A stretch of 64,000 nucleotides of DNA, from assembly GCA_963575745.1 (NCBI GenBank), contig CAUYUJ010017646.1, positions 85,411-149,410 of the forward strand. The letters run 5' to 3'. Origin of the DNA: Prorocentrum cordatum. Taxonomy: Eukaryota; Sar; Dinophyceae; Prorocentrales; Prorocentraceae. Position numbers and translations under genes: made by a program. A model generated the notes under the pieces. It worked only from the letters and a program-made list of their open reading frames with translations, did no database searches and was not told where the DNA came from. Of the stretch, positions 52,301 to 63,909 are shown piece by piece (positions within the stretch are counted from its first letter, which is position 1; every line of letters starts with the position of its first letter).

Positions 52301-54590
52301 GGAGCTATTTCAAGGCGTGCTCGACGCGTGTCGGTCTCTTGTTGCACACGGCCTGCCTGTGTCACCCAAGAGCGTCATCATGTGCACCAACGCCTCTGAC
52401 AGCAAAAGTGTTGTCCAACGCCTTCGGCGTCGGGGTTTTCATCTTCAGCATGCTCTTCAAACCACTCTCCTCGGGGCTGGTCTTGGGGCAGGTCGCGTTG
52501 CACGGGCATCTCGCATGAACTTTAGGATTTGTAAGTTCGGTCGGGCTTCTAGGAAATATCTCAGGTCTGGATTACTTGAGCGTGTCGGGGCACAAGCGGC
52601 AGGCAGCTACGGGCACCATATTGTGGGGGCATTCGGTACCTTTCGGCAGCAGTGCAGACGTCGCCTCGGGCACACGCTATCCTCGGCCACGCGCGGTCGG
52701 TGTTTAACTGCGGTTCTCGATCTGCGGGCCGACGGACATGATCCTGGGTGCGAACTTCCGAGGGAATGTTTTCAGTTATGGTTACGCACTTGGTTTCAGG
52801 ATCCGTCGCTCCGACCCGCAGTTCGCGCGGCTTGGCCACGTGTAGTTGTTCAGTTTCGGCAGATGGAGCCTCGGCAGGTTTCGCAAGCAGTGCGTGGGCC
52901 CATCTCCGCTATGGTCGCATATCTTCTTGAGTTTGGATGGGATCCAGTATCACCGAGCGAGTGGCACACACCAGCTAGCGATGACGATCCTGGAGCGATT
53001 TGGACGTTCCCCGATGAGGTCGTTTCTTGGTCGGAGGATTTTAGTGGGTTGGTGTCCGAGTTCGAGAAAACGGTTCGTCTCAAGCTTTGGAAGTCAGCGG
53101 CGTCTCATTTTTGCGGGGAAGGGGTTCAACACGGGGTGGATAACCATTCTCTTCGGCAAGTTCTAGCAGCGCTCTCGTCTGTACCGCACGGCACTCAGCT
53201 CTGCGAGACCATGTTCGCCATTGCTGCGGGAGGGACATGGCCAAAGGGAAGGGTTGCGGATGAGACGAATGCGCAGTGCGATGGCCTGTGTCCTCGGTGT
53301 TTGGAGAGCAAGGAGACACCTCTTCACCGAGGCTGGCTGTGCAGTTTTAACAAGGACCATGCAGTGTATTCCTCCTCTGCTCATCTTGTACCTCGTGCTG
53401 TTGCAGGGCACGACGCAGCAGCATGTTTCTGGTCGCGGGGCCTCACCCCTGCGCGGTGGACCTCAGTGGAGCCCCCGCCAGACAACGAGCAGTGGCACAT
53501 GTACCATGCTCGGCATAACGATTTCCCAGCTGCTGGAGGGCTCGGCATTGGCACCCCTGAGGAGCCCATCATAGTCTTCGGGGACGGCAGCGGGGGTGAA
53601 GATAGTCGTGATTCTCGTCTTCGGCGCGTCGGCGTCTCGGCGGTCTCCCTCAGCGACTTCGGCGACCCCACGGTTGCAGCGTGTATCTTCGGAGGCCTTC
53701 CTGGAGGCTCTCAGACTGTCCCTCGGGGGGAGCTCTGGGGCCTCCTCCACGGCGATCAGGCGCACCTTGGGGTCCCTGGTTTACATGTCCGACAACAGCG
53801 GGGTCGTCAATGGGTGGTTTCAGAGGAAGTATTTAGCCCCATCGGGGCCCAACGCTAGCATTTGGAAGCTCATCGGCTTAGCACTCGAAGGACGTGATCT
53901 TTCACAGGTTATTGTTTTACATGTTCCTTCTCACCTCGAGGCTGAGCAGCATGTAGATTCCAAGTTGCCGATGTGGATGTTCATCGGCAACCAAGTCGCC
54001 GACACCCTTGCTGGAGTTGCTGCCAGTATGGTTCGTGTCAGCCAGGATACCAGGACAAGAATTGGGAAGGTTGAGTTGGAAGCAGGGCTCGTCCGAAAAA
54101 GATTGCTTCGATCCACTCTCGAGGCCATGGCCGCGTCCCCGTCCGTTCCACGTGCCCGAGATCAGACCAAGGCACCTAGACCGCCAGCTCCCAGCATTGT
54201 GTCCGTCTTCGAGTCCGAGCACACCCTGTCCGAGAGTGGCCGTGCGTGTGTTGTCTGTCGGAACTCGGCTTCGGCAGCTGCAGCCACGGCGTGGCGTAGG
54301 AGTCAGTGCTATAACCTGCAGTCTGTCGACTCCGCCCTTTTCCAGGTGCCGAGGGACAGTCGGTACATATCGGGGGGGGCTGGGTTCACGAGACTCACAG
54401 AATGGTTTATCAAGCCAAGAATAATGTGTGGATTTGTTGTTCCTGTGGATGTTTTGGCGTCGAGCAGCTACGGGCTTCCTTGGCCCAGCAGTGTCTCGGC
54501 ACCCTGACCTCCACTGGGGCCGCTTATCTCCGCAGAGTGGAGGATGGGCAATGTCCCAAGTACCCCTCCAAGCGTGCGAAAGGCTCCTGA
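49335..54590 (+). CDS. LINE ORF2: endonuclease, reverse transcriptase, RNase H
   Basis: Open for 1507 codons to 53858, then readable after two frame changes. AP-type endonuclease: FLLVQTHIES early, GDFN with Asp210 and Asn212, STLDYVMAS with Asp252, and PHCGLQL with His278. Reverse transcriptase: MRAKTGLGVDKLTP, FGEGLVDIKGFYDEMQ, and VWVDDI with Asp974-Asp975. A Cys/His finger near 1319-1331 (CPRCLES...H). RNase H: IVFGDGSGGE with Asp1417, and RGELWG with Glu1466. In the next frame, VYMSDNSGVVNGW and GNQVADTLAG complete the Asp set. Terminal finger THRMVYQ...ICCSCGCF ends at a TGA at 54588-54590. ORF2 nicks DNA and copies its RNA at the nick. Because all key residues survive, decay is recent or partly a sequencing artefact. 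Confidence 0.85.
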
Positions 54591-54599
54591 GGAGTTCTT

Positions 54600-54840
54600 T
54601 CTTCTTTTTTTCATGCGCACCGCGTTGGAGCCATATCCATATCCCCCTCCTCCCTCATCCTCCTCCTTTTTCTCCCCGACGGTTTCCCCTTCAGGCCTTT
54701 GCGACAGCGGGGCGCGGCGCGGGGGGGCTCGGCCTCCAGCGCATTGGAAACATATCCTGGCGGAGCACTCCCAGGCATATCGCTGGCGGAATGATCTGCG
54801 CAGTCGTTGCGGCTCTCTCCCGTTTCGGCGTCAGGGAACT
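54600..54840. other. Possible 3' untranslated end of the LINE
   Basis: A T/C-rich stretch (54596-54690) and GC-rich sequence to the MITE. The LINE's 3' boundary cannot be placed. Confidence 0.35.
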
Positions 54841-55026
54841 TACTCCAGATTTTGCAATAAAGGGAGGGGGGTCTCATTTCGGGGGGGGTCTCTTCCAGGC
54901 TATCTTGGAGGGCCTGGGGGGGTCTGGGGACGGTGTTTTGGAGGGTTCTCCCACGGGGGGGGGGGTCTGAACTGGCTTGTCTTGGAGGGCCCAGACCCCC
55001 TCCCTTTTATTGCGAGATCTGGAGTA
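54841..55026 (+). mobile_element. TA-flanked MITE, copy 2
   Basis: Body 54843-55024, TA on both sides. Termini CTCCAGATTTTGCAATAAA and its inverted partner ...TTATTGCGAGATCTGGAG. Nearly identical to copy 3 inside, including the G-runs around 54880-54970. It lies about 250 bp after the LINE coding end. Confidence 0.9.
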
Positions 55027-55029
55027 CTC

Positions 55030-56350
55030 TTGGCCCCCGGCGCCTTGGAGCTTAGCTTCTATCCCAGTCGAGCAGCTGCCCCCGGGGGAAGGGGGCGAGA
55101 CGGCAAGCACGACTTCGAAGGTCCTGGGATTTGTTTCCCAATCAGTGTTTCCAAATGAAGATGCCCTACCGGAGACTGCAGAAGTAGGCGACAGTTGCTG
55201 GCCAATTTCGGTGGGTGGCTGGGTTCCCTGGTGGTTCCTGGATTTCTCCTTCCGGGCCGAGTTCGGTGGGCCGCCAGGTTCTCGGTTCCAGGTCTGAGTT
55301 GTCCTAGCTTGGGTTCTTGAGTTCCTAGCTGCTGTCAAAGACCTGGGTACTTGCGACCGCGGTCAGGGCGACATGGTGAGATAGGCGATCGCAAGGACAA
55401 GAAAACACATTTCCGAGAGCAGTAGGCTTCTTGGAGAGCACAGGTGAGCAGTCAGCAACCTCTGGAGAGCAGAGGTGAGTAGGGACAGGTTATGTAAACG
55501 GAGTGAGAGCGCATCACTTCGGACTGTGCCGCCGTCCGTGCCCTACGGCTGCGCGCGCCGAACGGACCCGCTTCACAAAACGGGAGGCGCCGCATGCTAT
55601 ACAGTGGTTGTGGGATGATTTCCCCTTGGGCGGCGACGGTGTTTGGGTCGTAGGGATGAGCCAGAGAATAAACTCTCCGCTGCGAGGCGCGGAGCATGAG
55701 GGTGAGAAGGCCGGATGGGAGCTACAGCCAGGATAGGTGCCTGCCCGAATCAACGTCCATAATGGTGAATTCTTTCTACGTCCAGCCGAGCTTGACGATA
55801 GTTTACCCCGCTGTGCCGATGGCGCCAAGCTTCAATTGCGAGATCCAAGAGCGCCCTGATGGCCGCGAAGGCCGTGATGTTGTGAAGGTTGCGCGCTCTG
55901 TTGCTTGGGGCTTGAATGCCCGTGCCAGCTGCGCACGTCTTGGCGGCCAGGGACCAGACGGATCGAGCCCTTGGTTCGATACCTTCCAAGAGGCGTCCGT
56001 TGCGTGGGAGGCGTTTAATGGCTTGTTTAACCCTGGAATCAGCGGTGGCTTTCAGGCTGATTCTGGGTCCCATCGGTCTCAGGCGCCACGTTGGTGCAAC
56101 TTTCAACCATCTTCACCTGGTGGTGTGTTTTGGGCGTTTGCCCGTGCAGGTCCTACTGGTGGAGATCAGCGCCCTGGTTGTCGAGACTTCCCCCGATGGC
56201 CCATCCGACAATTTTCGCCCCAGTGAAGTTTATGGCCCGACATTTCTTTGAAGGGGACAGCCAGGTCATGAGAGGTCTGTAGCTTCCCTGCAGAAGTGGA
56301 GGTGAAATTGGCATCGTCGACAAAGGTGGAGCTGATCGATCGCGGCTAGA
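55030..56350. other. No recognised gene
   Basis: The 176-codon frame 55696-56226 has protein-like segments (APSFNCEIQERPDGREG, WFDTFQEASVAWEAFNGLF) but no known domain. Short duplications such as GAGAGCA(C/G)AGGTGAG at 55434 and 55465 are the only repeat seen. Confidence 0.4.
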
Positions 56351-56812
56351 GCCTGCGCTAGCGCTTTGTCCTGGCGCGCGCGGGGAGGTCGATGTTGTCG
56401 TGGGAGACGGAGCTGCCTTGCAGGTGCCCTTTGGTGCGCCCCAAGGGCGGGCAGTGGGCTCCTCCCATGCGGATGCAACGACGGCGATTGCTGTGGAAGT
56501 CTTGCTTCGTACGCGCTGTGTCTCGGGCGCGCCCCGCGCGCGAGGCCAGGTTGAGGCGCGCGCCAGTCACGAGGTAGTCCAGTCGCTCCTGTGTGTCGGG
56601 CGCGGCTTCTGGTGATGTCGCACGTGCTCGACATGCAGGTCAAGCGCGGCGCTGATGTCGGTCGTGGTGGCGTGTGGGACAGCTCCGAAGCTGGCGGGAA
56701 GCATCCAGGGCGCTCTCCAGTAGGCCATGCTGCGATAAGCTGGTGCTTTCCAGGCGTGCATCATCATGACAGATGGTCCGTGGGGAGCTCGCGTTCTCTT
56801 TTCCGCCGGCAA
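56350..56812 (-). repeat. Dispersed sequence family, minus-strand copy
   Basis: On the minus strand 56795-56620 encodes MHAWKAPAYRSMAYWRAPW then PASFGAVPHATTTDISAAL, clearly related to the plus-strand frame at about 24193-24320. The segment at 56430-56500 also matches 25000-25080. The two blocks are adjacent here and separated by about 650 bp in the other copy. The open frame 56567-56812 ends shortly after the shared block. Probably two copies of an unnamed mobile element. Confidence 0.7.
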
Positions 56813-56819
56813 GGCTCAG

Positions 56820-57619
56820 GGGCGCGCGGCAGAGGCTCACGGGGCAACCCCCAGTCGCGACGCGGTTCTGGACGCCGTGGCGAAGTCGCGCAGGATGCAG
56901 CAGGGGAGCGTTTTAACTTCTTTGTTGGTCCATCCGTCGATGCCTCCTGCTCCAGAAGCTGGTCTTTGTCCTAGCGGGGTGGATGAGGTCGCCGTCGGCA
57001 CTGGCGAAGGGCTCGGCTAGCGCCAGCTCGGGGAGCTCGAGGTGGCACTCATTCTTCGATGCCCACTCAGGCGGGCCCTGGGTAGCGCGATGTCCGCCAA
57101 GGGTGGTATCCCAAGTGCCAGTCACGAGCTTCGTCATGGCGCCAGTGTCCGCAAGCGTTGTCTTTGGCCCACTCGGGGCCCGGGTGTCGTCGCTTTCGCT
57201 GCTGCCGTCCGTGGCAGAGTCGCTGGGCGCAGTGGTGGGGCAAGTGTCCTGGTCCTGCGGGTCCTCCGCCCGCTCGGGCCCCCCGCGGGTTCCCGGAGGT
57301 TCGCGGGGGGGCCCGAGCGGGAGGCGGGCGGTGCTGGCGCTGCCCGCCGCTTCAATCCATTGGCCGTTGTCTCTGCCCACCCGTCCCTGGCCCGCGCGCG
57401 GTCTTTCCGTTCGTGGATGCGAGGCCTCGCGCCGCGCGCGAGCGGCGCTTCGTCTGCGCTTCCGCGGCGACGAGGAGATCGTCGAGTGGAATGTCGGTGG
57501 GCAGCTCCTCGCGGCCCTGGGCGCGCGGGGCCTCGGCGAGGTTGGCAAGGCGGGCCCGCGCTGCGAGGGCGCCTGCGGCGCCCCGAGCGCGCCGGATGCT
57601 GGCCCACTGGGTGGGGGTA
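56820..57619. other. GC-rich DNA, no supported gene
   Basis: Long overlapping frames on both strands (for example 56983-57729 plus and 56913-57548 minus) lack motifs and reflect GC-rich composition. They run into the foldback element. Confidence 0.45.
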
Positions 57620-57808
57620 TTATTCGGCGAGCGAAGAACGGTATAAAATATACTTTTTCGCTGTCGGGGGCGCCTGTCCCCGGGGGGCTGGAAAGTTTAT
57701 ACCCCTACGGCGCCACCGTAAGTGTATAAATTTTCCAGCCGCCCAGGGACAGGCGCCCCCGACAGCGAAAAAGTTTATGTTATACCGTTCTTCGCCCGTG
57801 AAATTATT
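57619..57808. mobile_element. Symmetric foldback (MITE-like) element with ATTATT flanks
   Basis: Arms of about 80 bp: GCGAAGAACGGTATAA... to ...TTATACCCCTACGG on the left, with the reverse complement on the right (57716-57797), few mismatches and only a 5-nt centre (57711-57715). ATTATT occurs at 57619-57624 and 57803-57808. The midpoint of these repeats coincides with the palindrome centre (57713.5), supporting a 178-bp insertion with a 6-bp target duplication. Confidence 0.85.
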
Positions 57809-57809
57809 G

Positions 57810-58820
57810 CCACGTTCGCTTGGGCACTGTTGGTGGGCCACCAGCCCCTTCCTGGCGTCTCCAAGTTGGTCGGGAGCTTCTCAAGGTCATCGATGGCTCC
57901 GTCGGAAGCGCCGTGCCGAGGCCGAACGGGTAGGGCACCGTGCCCGCCCTTGAAACTTGGACTTGACGATGCCTGGTTGTAAGCTTATTCTGGTCTTGCG
58001 GTGGGCATCTGGCGGTGGGCTCACCATAGTCATTGCGGATTGCTGGGTTGGCGGGGTCGAATGACTCGTCCGCGTCGTCAGCCTCGCCAGCGTTTACCCG
58101 TCGCGGGCGGCGAGCCTGTTCGAGGGAGTCACCCGGGGCGCGTTGCTCATACTTGGCAACGGCTGTGCAAGCCAGCGGGTCGGGGACGACAGCCCTGGGC
58201 ACTCTGGATGGCTGTCTGGCGTCGCCCAGGTTGGGAGAGACGAGGAGACCCGGGTGCTGTTTGGGAAGGTCGCGAACCAGGACGGATTGTGCGACGAGGT
58301 GCTTGCCTCTGGCGTTGTTGAGCACGCGGTCAGTTCCGGTCTTCCTAGTTGCCGGCGCTCTTCGCTCCCAGTCGAGGTCTCGACCGTGAGGGCACGTTTT
58401 TCTGTCGGGGTCTCCTGATGCCGCGCTGAACCGCGAGCGCCCTTGTTTCGAGAGTCGGATCAGGCAGGTTGACTCCTTGCTGCCGCTTTGTGCGTCCATG
58501 CAGTCATGAAGTACGGCGCGTCGCCGACCCGTTTGGTAGCCTCCCAGACCTGGCGGAGAAAGGGCAGCGCTGTCCGTCCCAGGTTTGGCGCAGACAGGCG
58601 CATCGCAGATTCGGGCACTCCGCTTCCGCCTCTGCCTTGTGGCATGCATGTCGGAATGGTAGTAAGAGGCCTCGGTCCATCTCGCGGTCGCGAGGAGGGC
58701 GTCCGCAGCGGGGTCGTCCTGCGCGGCGCCGACGACGGGCACCTTGGGCAGCGGCGCGGGCCCCGCCGCCGCGCCTGCGCAGCAGCGCAGCAGGAAGGGG
58801 CTCGCATTCAGGAACAGCTT
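57810..58820. other. No recognised gene
   Basis: The 350-codon minus-strand frame 57804-58856 begins inside the MITE and lacks any motif. I do not support it as a gene. Confidence 0.45.
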
Positions 58821-59002
58821 ACTCCAGATTTCGTAATAAAGGGAGGGGGGTCTCATTTCGGGGGGGGTCTCTTCCAGGCTATCTTGGAGGGCCTGGGGGG
58901 GTCTGGGGACGACGTTTTGGAGGGTTCTCCCACGGGGGGGGTCTGAAATGGCTTGACTTGGAGGGTCCAGACCCCCTCCCTTTTATTACGAAATCTGGAG
59001 TA
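58820..59002 (+). mobile_element. TA-flanked MITE, copy 3
   Basis: Body 58822-59000 with TA on both sides. Left end CTCCAGATTTCGTAATAAA, right end the exact inverted copy. Almost identical to copy 2 (54843-55024), so these two are recent relatives. Several G7-G8 runs inside. Confidence 0.92.
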
Positions 59003-59139
59003 CTCCCGAGCTGTTCGAGCTGAAACGTCAAGAACCCCGTCAGTTCATGCTGCATCCCAGATCGTTCGGGCACTGCACGCGCGCCCCATGTCCGCAGAGA
59101 GTGCAACTTTCCCGTCGCATGTGTCTTGTTGTCCCCCTC

Positions 59140-59770
59140 CAAAGGCAATGTGGATTTTCAGACTCGCTCCAGATCAATGTGCCCGGCGCCGCGCAGGATT
59201 TGAACGCCTCGGCTTGTCCGCAGCCTTGCGAGGCTCATCATTCCCTCGCGGTCAGTTTCCTTTTCCCTGTCACTTTATAATGTTGTCCATCTCACAAAAT
59301 GCATCGGAGGCTTCGCCGAGCCGCCATCGAGGGCCTCCTGGGATTTCGAACGCCAGGGGGCTATATGAACTAAAGCTGGTCGCACATTTTCGTCGTACGT
59401 TTCGTTCGCGCCGTCTTTCGCACCCTCCTCCTCTCACCGAAAGGCAAGGTGGGATTTATGACCCTCGCCAGGTCAACATGTGCAGCGCAGGATTTGTGTG
59501 CATGTTCAGATCCCTATTTGTGCAGCGCAGGATTGGATCGCCTTTCACTGCGTGCATCCTGGTATCATGTGAGGCTCATCCTTGTTGCGTATCCCCCGTT
59601 CCCCCTCACCTTGCCATTTCGTCCATATTTGAAATGCGCTGGAGGTTTCACTGTCCGCTGAGACGCAATCGGAGCCTCCTGGGACTTTCGGGGGTGAGGG
59701 GTACATCCGACATGACAGTGGTCTCACACTCGACTGCGCCTCCTTCCGCGCCGCAAGCGCGAGGTTGAGT
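59140..59770 (+). repeat. Diverged 310-bp tandem duplication
   Basis: About 59140-59450 and 59450-59770 share ordered landmarks: AAAGGCAATGTGGATTTTCA / AAAGGCAAGGTGGGATTTAT, GCGCAGGATTTG, GAGGCTCATC, TTGTCCAT / TCGTCCAT, and GCCTCCTGGGA(T/C)TTTCG. Identity is moderate. Confidence 0.72.
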
Positions 59771-59784
59771 GCACGGCCCGTAGC

Positions 59785-60110
59785 AATTCAACGAGCGGTG
59801 TGAACTGGTGTGCGTCGTGGAAATAATCTCGTAATCGTCCGCGCGGTTAAAAAAGAGTTCGATTTCACGCCCCGTGGCAGTTCCAGCGGCCTGTTTGGAT
59901 TGGAGCGCGTCGTGAAGTCGACCTCGTCTTCGTCCGCGCGGTAGAAGCGAGGTCGAATCCATGCCCCGCGACAACCGAGCGAGCGCGCTGAATTGGGGCG
60001 CGTCGTAAACTCGCGTTCGTCCGTGTTTGTGCGGAAGGAAGGGGGTCGAGCTCGCGCCTCGCAGCAACCCGGCGAACGTTCTGAGCTGGAACGTGTTGTG
60101 GACTCGGCCT
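59785..60110 (+). repeat. 92-bp tandem repeat, about 3.4 copies
   Basis: Units start near 59790, 59883, 59975 and 60071 with GAGCG..(C/G)TGAATTGG.GCGCGTCGT and contain TCGTCCGCGCGGT and GTCGA.CTC.CGCC(C/T)CG. The fourth unit is partial. Confidence 0.8.
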
Positions 60111-60484
60111 CTTCTTCCCTGTCCCGTCTCCTTCTTCTTGAATTCATCATGGATGCTTCTCTGGCGCTTCTTGTGGCCTTCTCTCAACGCTCGAAAAGCA
60201 GTACAACAACATGTTTTCAATTGTTTCTGCCAGGCCCCATTCGCGAAAAATCTACTGTCGGAATTTTGCGTCGCGCGTCGGCCATGCCAACGTCTGCCAA
60301 ACCCTCCCCCGACCCGCGTGAAATCCGAAGGGCGCCAAACGGCGTTGGCTTTTGGCCAGCGGGGCCAGGCATGTCGCGGGAACGGGCACGCGCGCGAGTG
60401 CCCGCCCAGCCTCTCCGGCGACCCCCGAGGGCCCAACCGGGCAGGGCCCACTGGACCCATCGACGCCCTAAAGTCTTTACGGGA

Positions 60485-62640
60485 AGATGATTTTTCCCAA
60501 CCATCCTGTGGTGTTGGGTCCCCGTTTTGAAGAGACGGTCCCCGCGTCCTCCTCTCCTCTCCTCCTCTCCTCTCCTCCTCCCTCTTCCCCCTCTTCCTTG
60601 CGTTTCGCCCACCCAGTACAGCGTTTCGTGGCCCCATAGGGAGCTCCACCGAAGGCCCCAGTGCTGCCGCCCGCATGCGTCCCGCACACCCAATTCGGCA
60701 CATCCCTCACATGTTTCGTGGCCCCATGGGGAGCTCCACCGAAGGCCCCAGTGCTGCCGCCCGCATGCGTCCCGCACACCCAATTCGGCACACCCGTCAC
60801 ACGTTTCGTGGCACCGAAGGCCCCAGTGCTGCCGCCCGCATGCGTCCCGCACGCTCATTTCGGCACACCCCTCACACGTTTCGTGGCCCCATCGGGAGCT
60901 CCACCGAAGGCCCCAGTGCTGCCGCCCGCATGCGTCCCGCACACCCGTTTTCGGCACACCCCTCCGCACCGTTTCGTGGCCCCCATCGGGACTCTATTTA
61001 TCGGACCAGTGCTGCGCCGCTTGGTCCCGCATACACCTATTTCGGCACACCCACTCTTCGTGGTACTACCCCCCGGTGAGAGCTCACACCGAAGGCCCCA
61101 GTGCTGCCGCCCGCTTGCGTTCCGAACACCATTCTGGCACACGTCTAACCGGTTTCGTGGCCACTTAGGGACCTCCACCATAGCCCCAGTGCGGCCGCCC
61201 GCATGCGTCACGCACACCAATTTCGGCACACCCCTCACACGTTTCGTGGCCCCATAGGAGCTCCACCGAAGGCCCCAGTGCTGCCGCCCGCATGCGTCAC
61301 GCACACCCAATTCGGCACACCCTTCACACGTTTCGTGGCCCCATAAGGAGCCCCACCGAAGGCCCCAGTGCTGCTGCCCGCATGCGTCCCGCACACCGGA
61401 TTCGGCACACCCCTCACACGTTCCGTGGCCCCATAGGAAGCTCCACCGAAGGCCCCAGTGCTGCCGCCCGCATGCGTCACGCACACCCAATTCGGCACAC
61501 CCCTCACACGTTTCGTGGCCCCATAGGGAGATTCACCGAAGGCCCCAGTGGCGGCGCTCACATGCGCATGCGTCCCGCACACCCATTTCGGCACATCCCT
61601 GACAGGTTTCGTGGCCCCATCATCCACCGGAGGCCCCAGTGGCGGCGCCCACATGCGTCACCCACACCCACCCACTTCGGCACACCCCTCACAGTTTCGT
61701 GGCCCCATAGGGAGCTCCACCGAAGGCCCCAGCGGCCGCGCTCACATGCGTCCCCGCCACCCATCCCGGCACGCCCCTCACAACAACAGGTTTCGTGGCC
61801 CCATAGAGAGCTCCACCGAAGGCCCCAGTGGCACCGCCCGCATGCGTCACCACCCGCACCCAATTCGGCACACCCCTTACACGTTTCGTGGCCCCACGAA
61901 GGCCCCAGTGGCGGCGCTCACATGCGTCCCCGCCACACATCCCAGTACACCCCTCACGCGCTTCGTGGCCCCATAGGGAGCTCCACCGAAGGCCCCAGCA
62001 GCGGCGCTTACATGCGTCTCCGCCACCCATCCCGGCACCCCCCCCGCAGCAGCATCATGTTTCGGGGACCCATAGGGAGCTCCACTGGAGGCCCCAGTGG
62101 CGGCCCTCACATGCGCTTCCGCCACCCATGTCGGCACGCCCCGCGCGTGTTTCATGTCCCCATAGGGAGCTTCACCGACTGCCCCAGTGGCACCCATCTC
62201 GGCACACCCCTCACACGTTCCGTGGTCCTATGGGGAGTTCCACTGAAGATGAAACCCGCAGCTGCGGCACTGACAACTGCATATGGTTGGGTCCTTCGCC
62301 GGGCTAATTTCCCAACCATCCTGTGGTGTTGGGTCCTCGTTTTGAAGAGACGGTGGCCCGCGTCTCCTCCTCCTCTCCTCCTCCTCTCCTCCTCCTCTCC
62401 TCCTCCTCCTCCTCCTCCTCCTCTTCCTCCTTCTCCTCCTCCTCCTCCTCCCACCATCATCATCGTCATCACCCATTTCGGCACACCCCTCACACGTTTC
62501 GTGGCCCCATAGGGAGCTCCACCGAAGGTCCCAGTGGGTGTGCCCGCTTGCGTCCCGCACACCCATTTCGGCATACCCCTCACACGTTTCGTGGCCCCAT
62601 AAGGGGGCTCCACCGAAGGTCCCAGTGGGTGTGCCCGCAT
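60485..62640 (+). repeat. 90-bp satellite array with repeated leader
   Basis: About twenty units of TTTCGTGGCCCCATAGGGAG, CTCCACCGAAGGCCCCAGTG, CTGCCGCCCGCATGCGTC and CGCACACCCAATTCGGCACA between 60612 and 62235, and two more at 62475-62640. A leader, CCCAACCATCCTGTGGTGTT then GTTTTGAAGAGACGG and a (TCC)n run, precedes both blocks (60496-60600 and 62311-62450), so a higher-order unit exists. Being 90 bp (30 codons), the unit keeps one frame open for 406 codons on plus, and another open on minus (GVRDACGRQHWGLRW). Confidence 0.92.
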
Positions 62641-62646
62641 GCGTCC

Positions 62647-63357
<711 letters not shown>

Positions 63358-63358
<1 letters not shown>

Positions 63359-63619
63359 AGCCCCGTGGCGGATAACGCCCATGAGCTGGTCTTGCGTAGC
63401 CCGTTTGTGCTGTGCAGGCGGTGCGGGGCGTACGTCTCCGCAGAGAGGGGTGCCAAGAGGCTGAAGGACTTGTGCCCGGGCCCCCTCCCGCCTCTCGACA
63501 GGTGTAGCCCTGCGGAGCGCGAGCGGCGCAGACGCCGCGAGAAGCTCCTGCAAGGCCTCCATCCCACCTCGGGTGCGAGCCTGGGGGCTTACCCTGCTAG
63601 TCGGCGCGGGTCTGACTAG
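63358..63619 (+). pseudogene. 3' coding end of another LINE (terminal Cys finger)
   Basis: After the CA tract the frame reads NAHELVLRSPFVLCRRCGAY, RLKDLCPGPLPP and LLQGLHPTSGASL, then a TAG at 63617-63619. This matches the terminal finger of the LINE at 54.4-54.6 kb (THRMVYQ...ICCSCGCF...CLG). Everything upstream of it is missing, replaced by CA repeat, so it is a 5'-truncated or repeat-invaded copy. 63620-63740 may be its 3' untranslated region. Confidence 0.68.
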
Positions 63620-63689
63620 ATGTTGGGGGCCTCAGTGGCCCGCTGGCCGGACGGCTAGCTCAGTTTACGGCTCACGGTCTGTTGTTTCT

Positions 63690-63885
63690 GCGGAGTCTTT
63701 TGTTTTATTTTTTCTTGTCGCCATTCAATATATTCTTGCTTTGCTTCTATTATTCATTTTTTTATCATTTTTTTTATTTTATTTTTTTTTGTTTTTTTCC
63801 TTTGTTTTTTTTCTTCTTTTTTTTTTTTTGTTTTTAGATTTTTTTCGGCTTTGTTCTCTCTTTTTTCTTTTATTACATATCTTTC
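63690..63885 (+). repeat. T-rich tract
   Basis: 63755-63850 is nearly all T with G and C interruptions. It lies after the LINE 3' end. Confidence 0.85.
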
Positions 63886-63909
63886 AGGGGGACGTGGCGC
63901 GCCAGGGGG

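Larger units (their letters stand above)
48215..54590 (+). mobile_element. Nearly complete LINE retrotransposon
   Basis: A two-ORF non-LTR element. ORF1 (48215-49331) has a Cys-rich N-terminus and coiled-coil-like, Ala-rich remainder. ORF2 (49335-54590) encodes an AP-type endonuclease, reverse transcriptase (VWVDD), a Cys/His finger, a retroviral-type RNase H and a terminal Cys finger. Only four lesions separate it from an open element: one extra T in a T7 run (48803-48809), a TAG at 49248-49250, a frame change near 53750 and another in a G8 run (54372-54379). The 5' and 3' ends are not fixed; no poly(A) tail or target duplication is evident. The order of domains and terminal RNase H match LINEs common in dinoflagellates. 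Confidence 0.88.

Noticed and set aside
57804-58856. 350-codon minus-strand frame
   Set aside because: Starts inside MITE copy 3, crosses GC-rich DNA and contains no recognisable domain.
59200-59345. tRNA-like T-loop strings (GTTCAAATCC and TTCGAA on the minus strand)
   Set aside because: Arms do not pair as a tRNA and no D-arm or anticodon arm is present.
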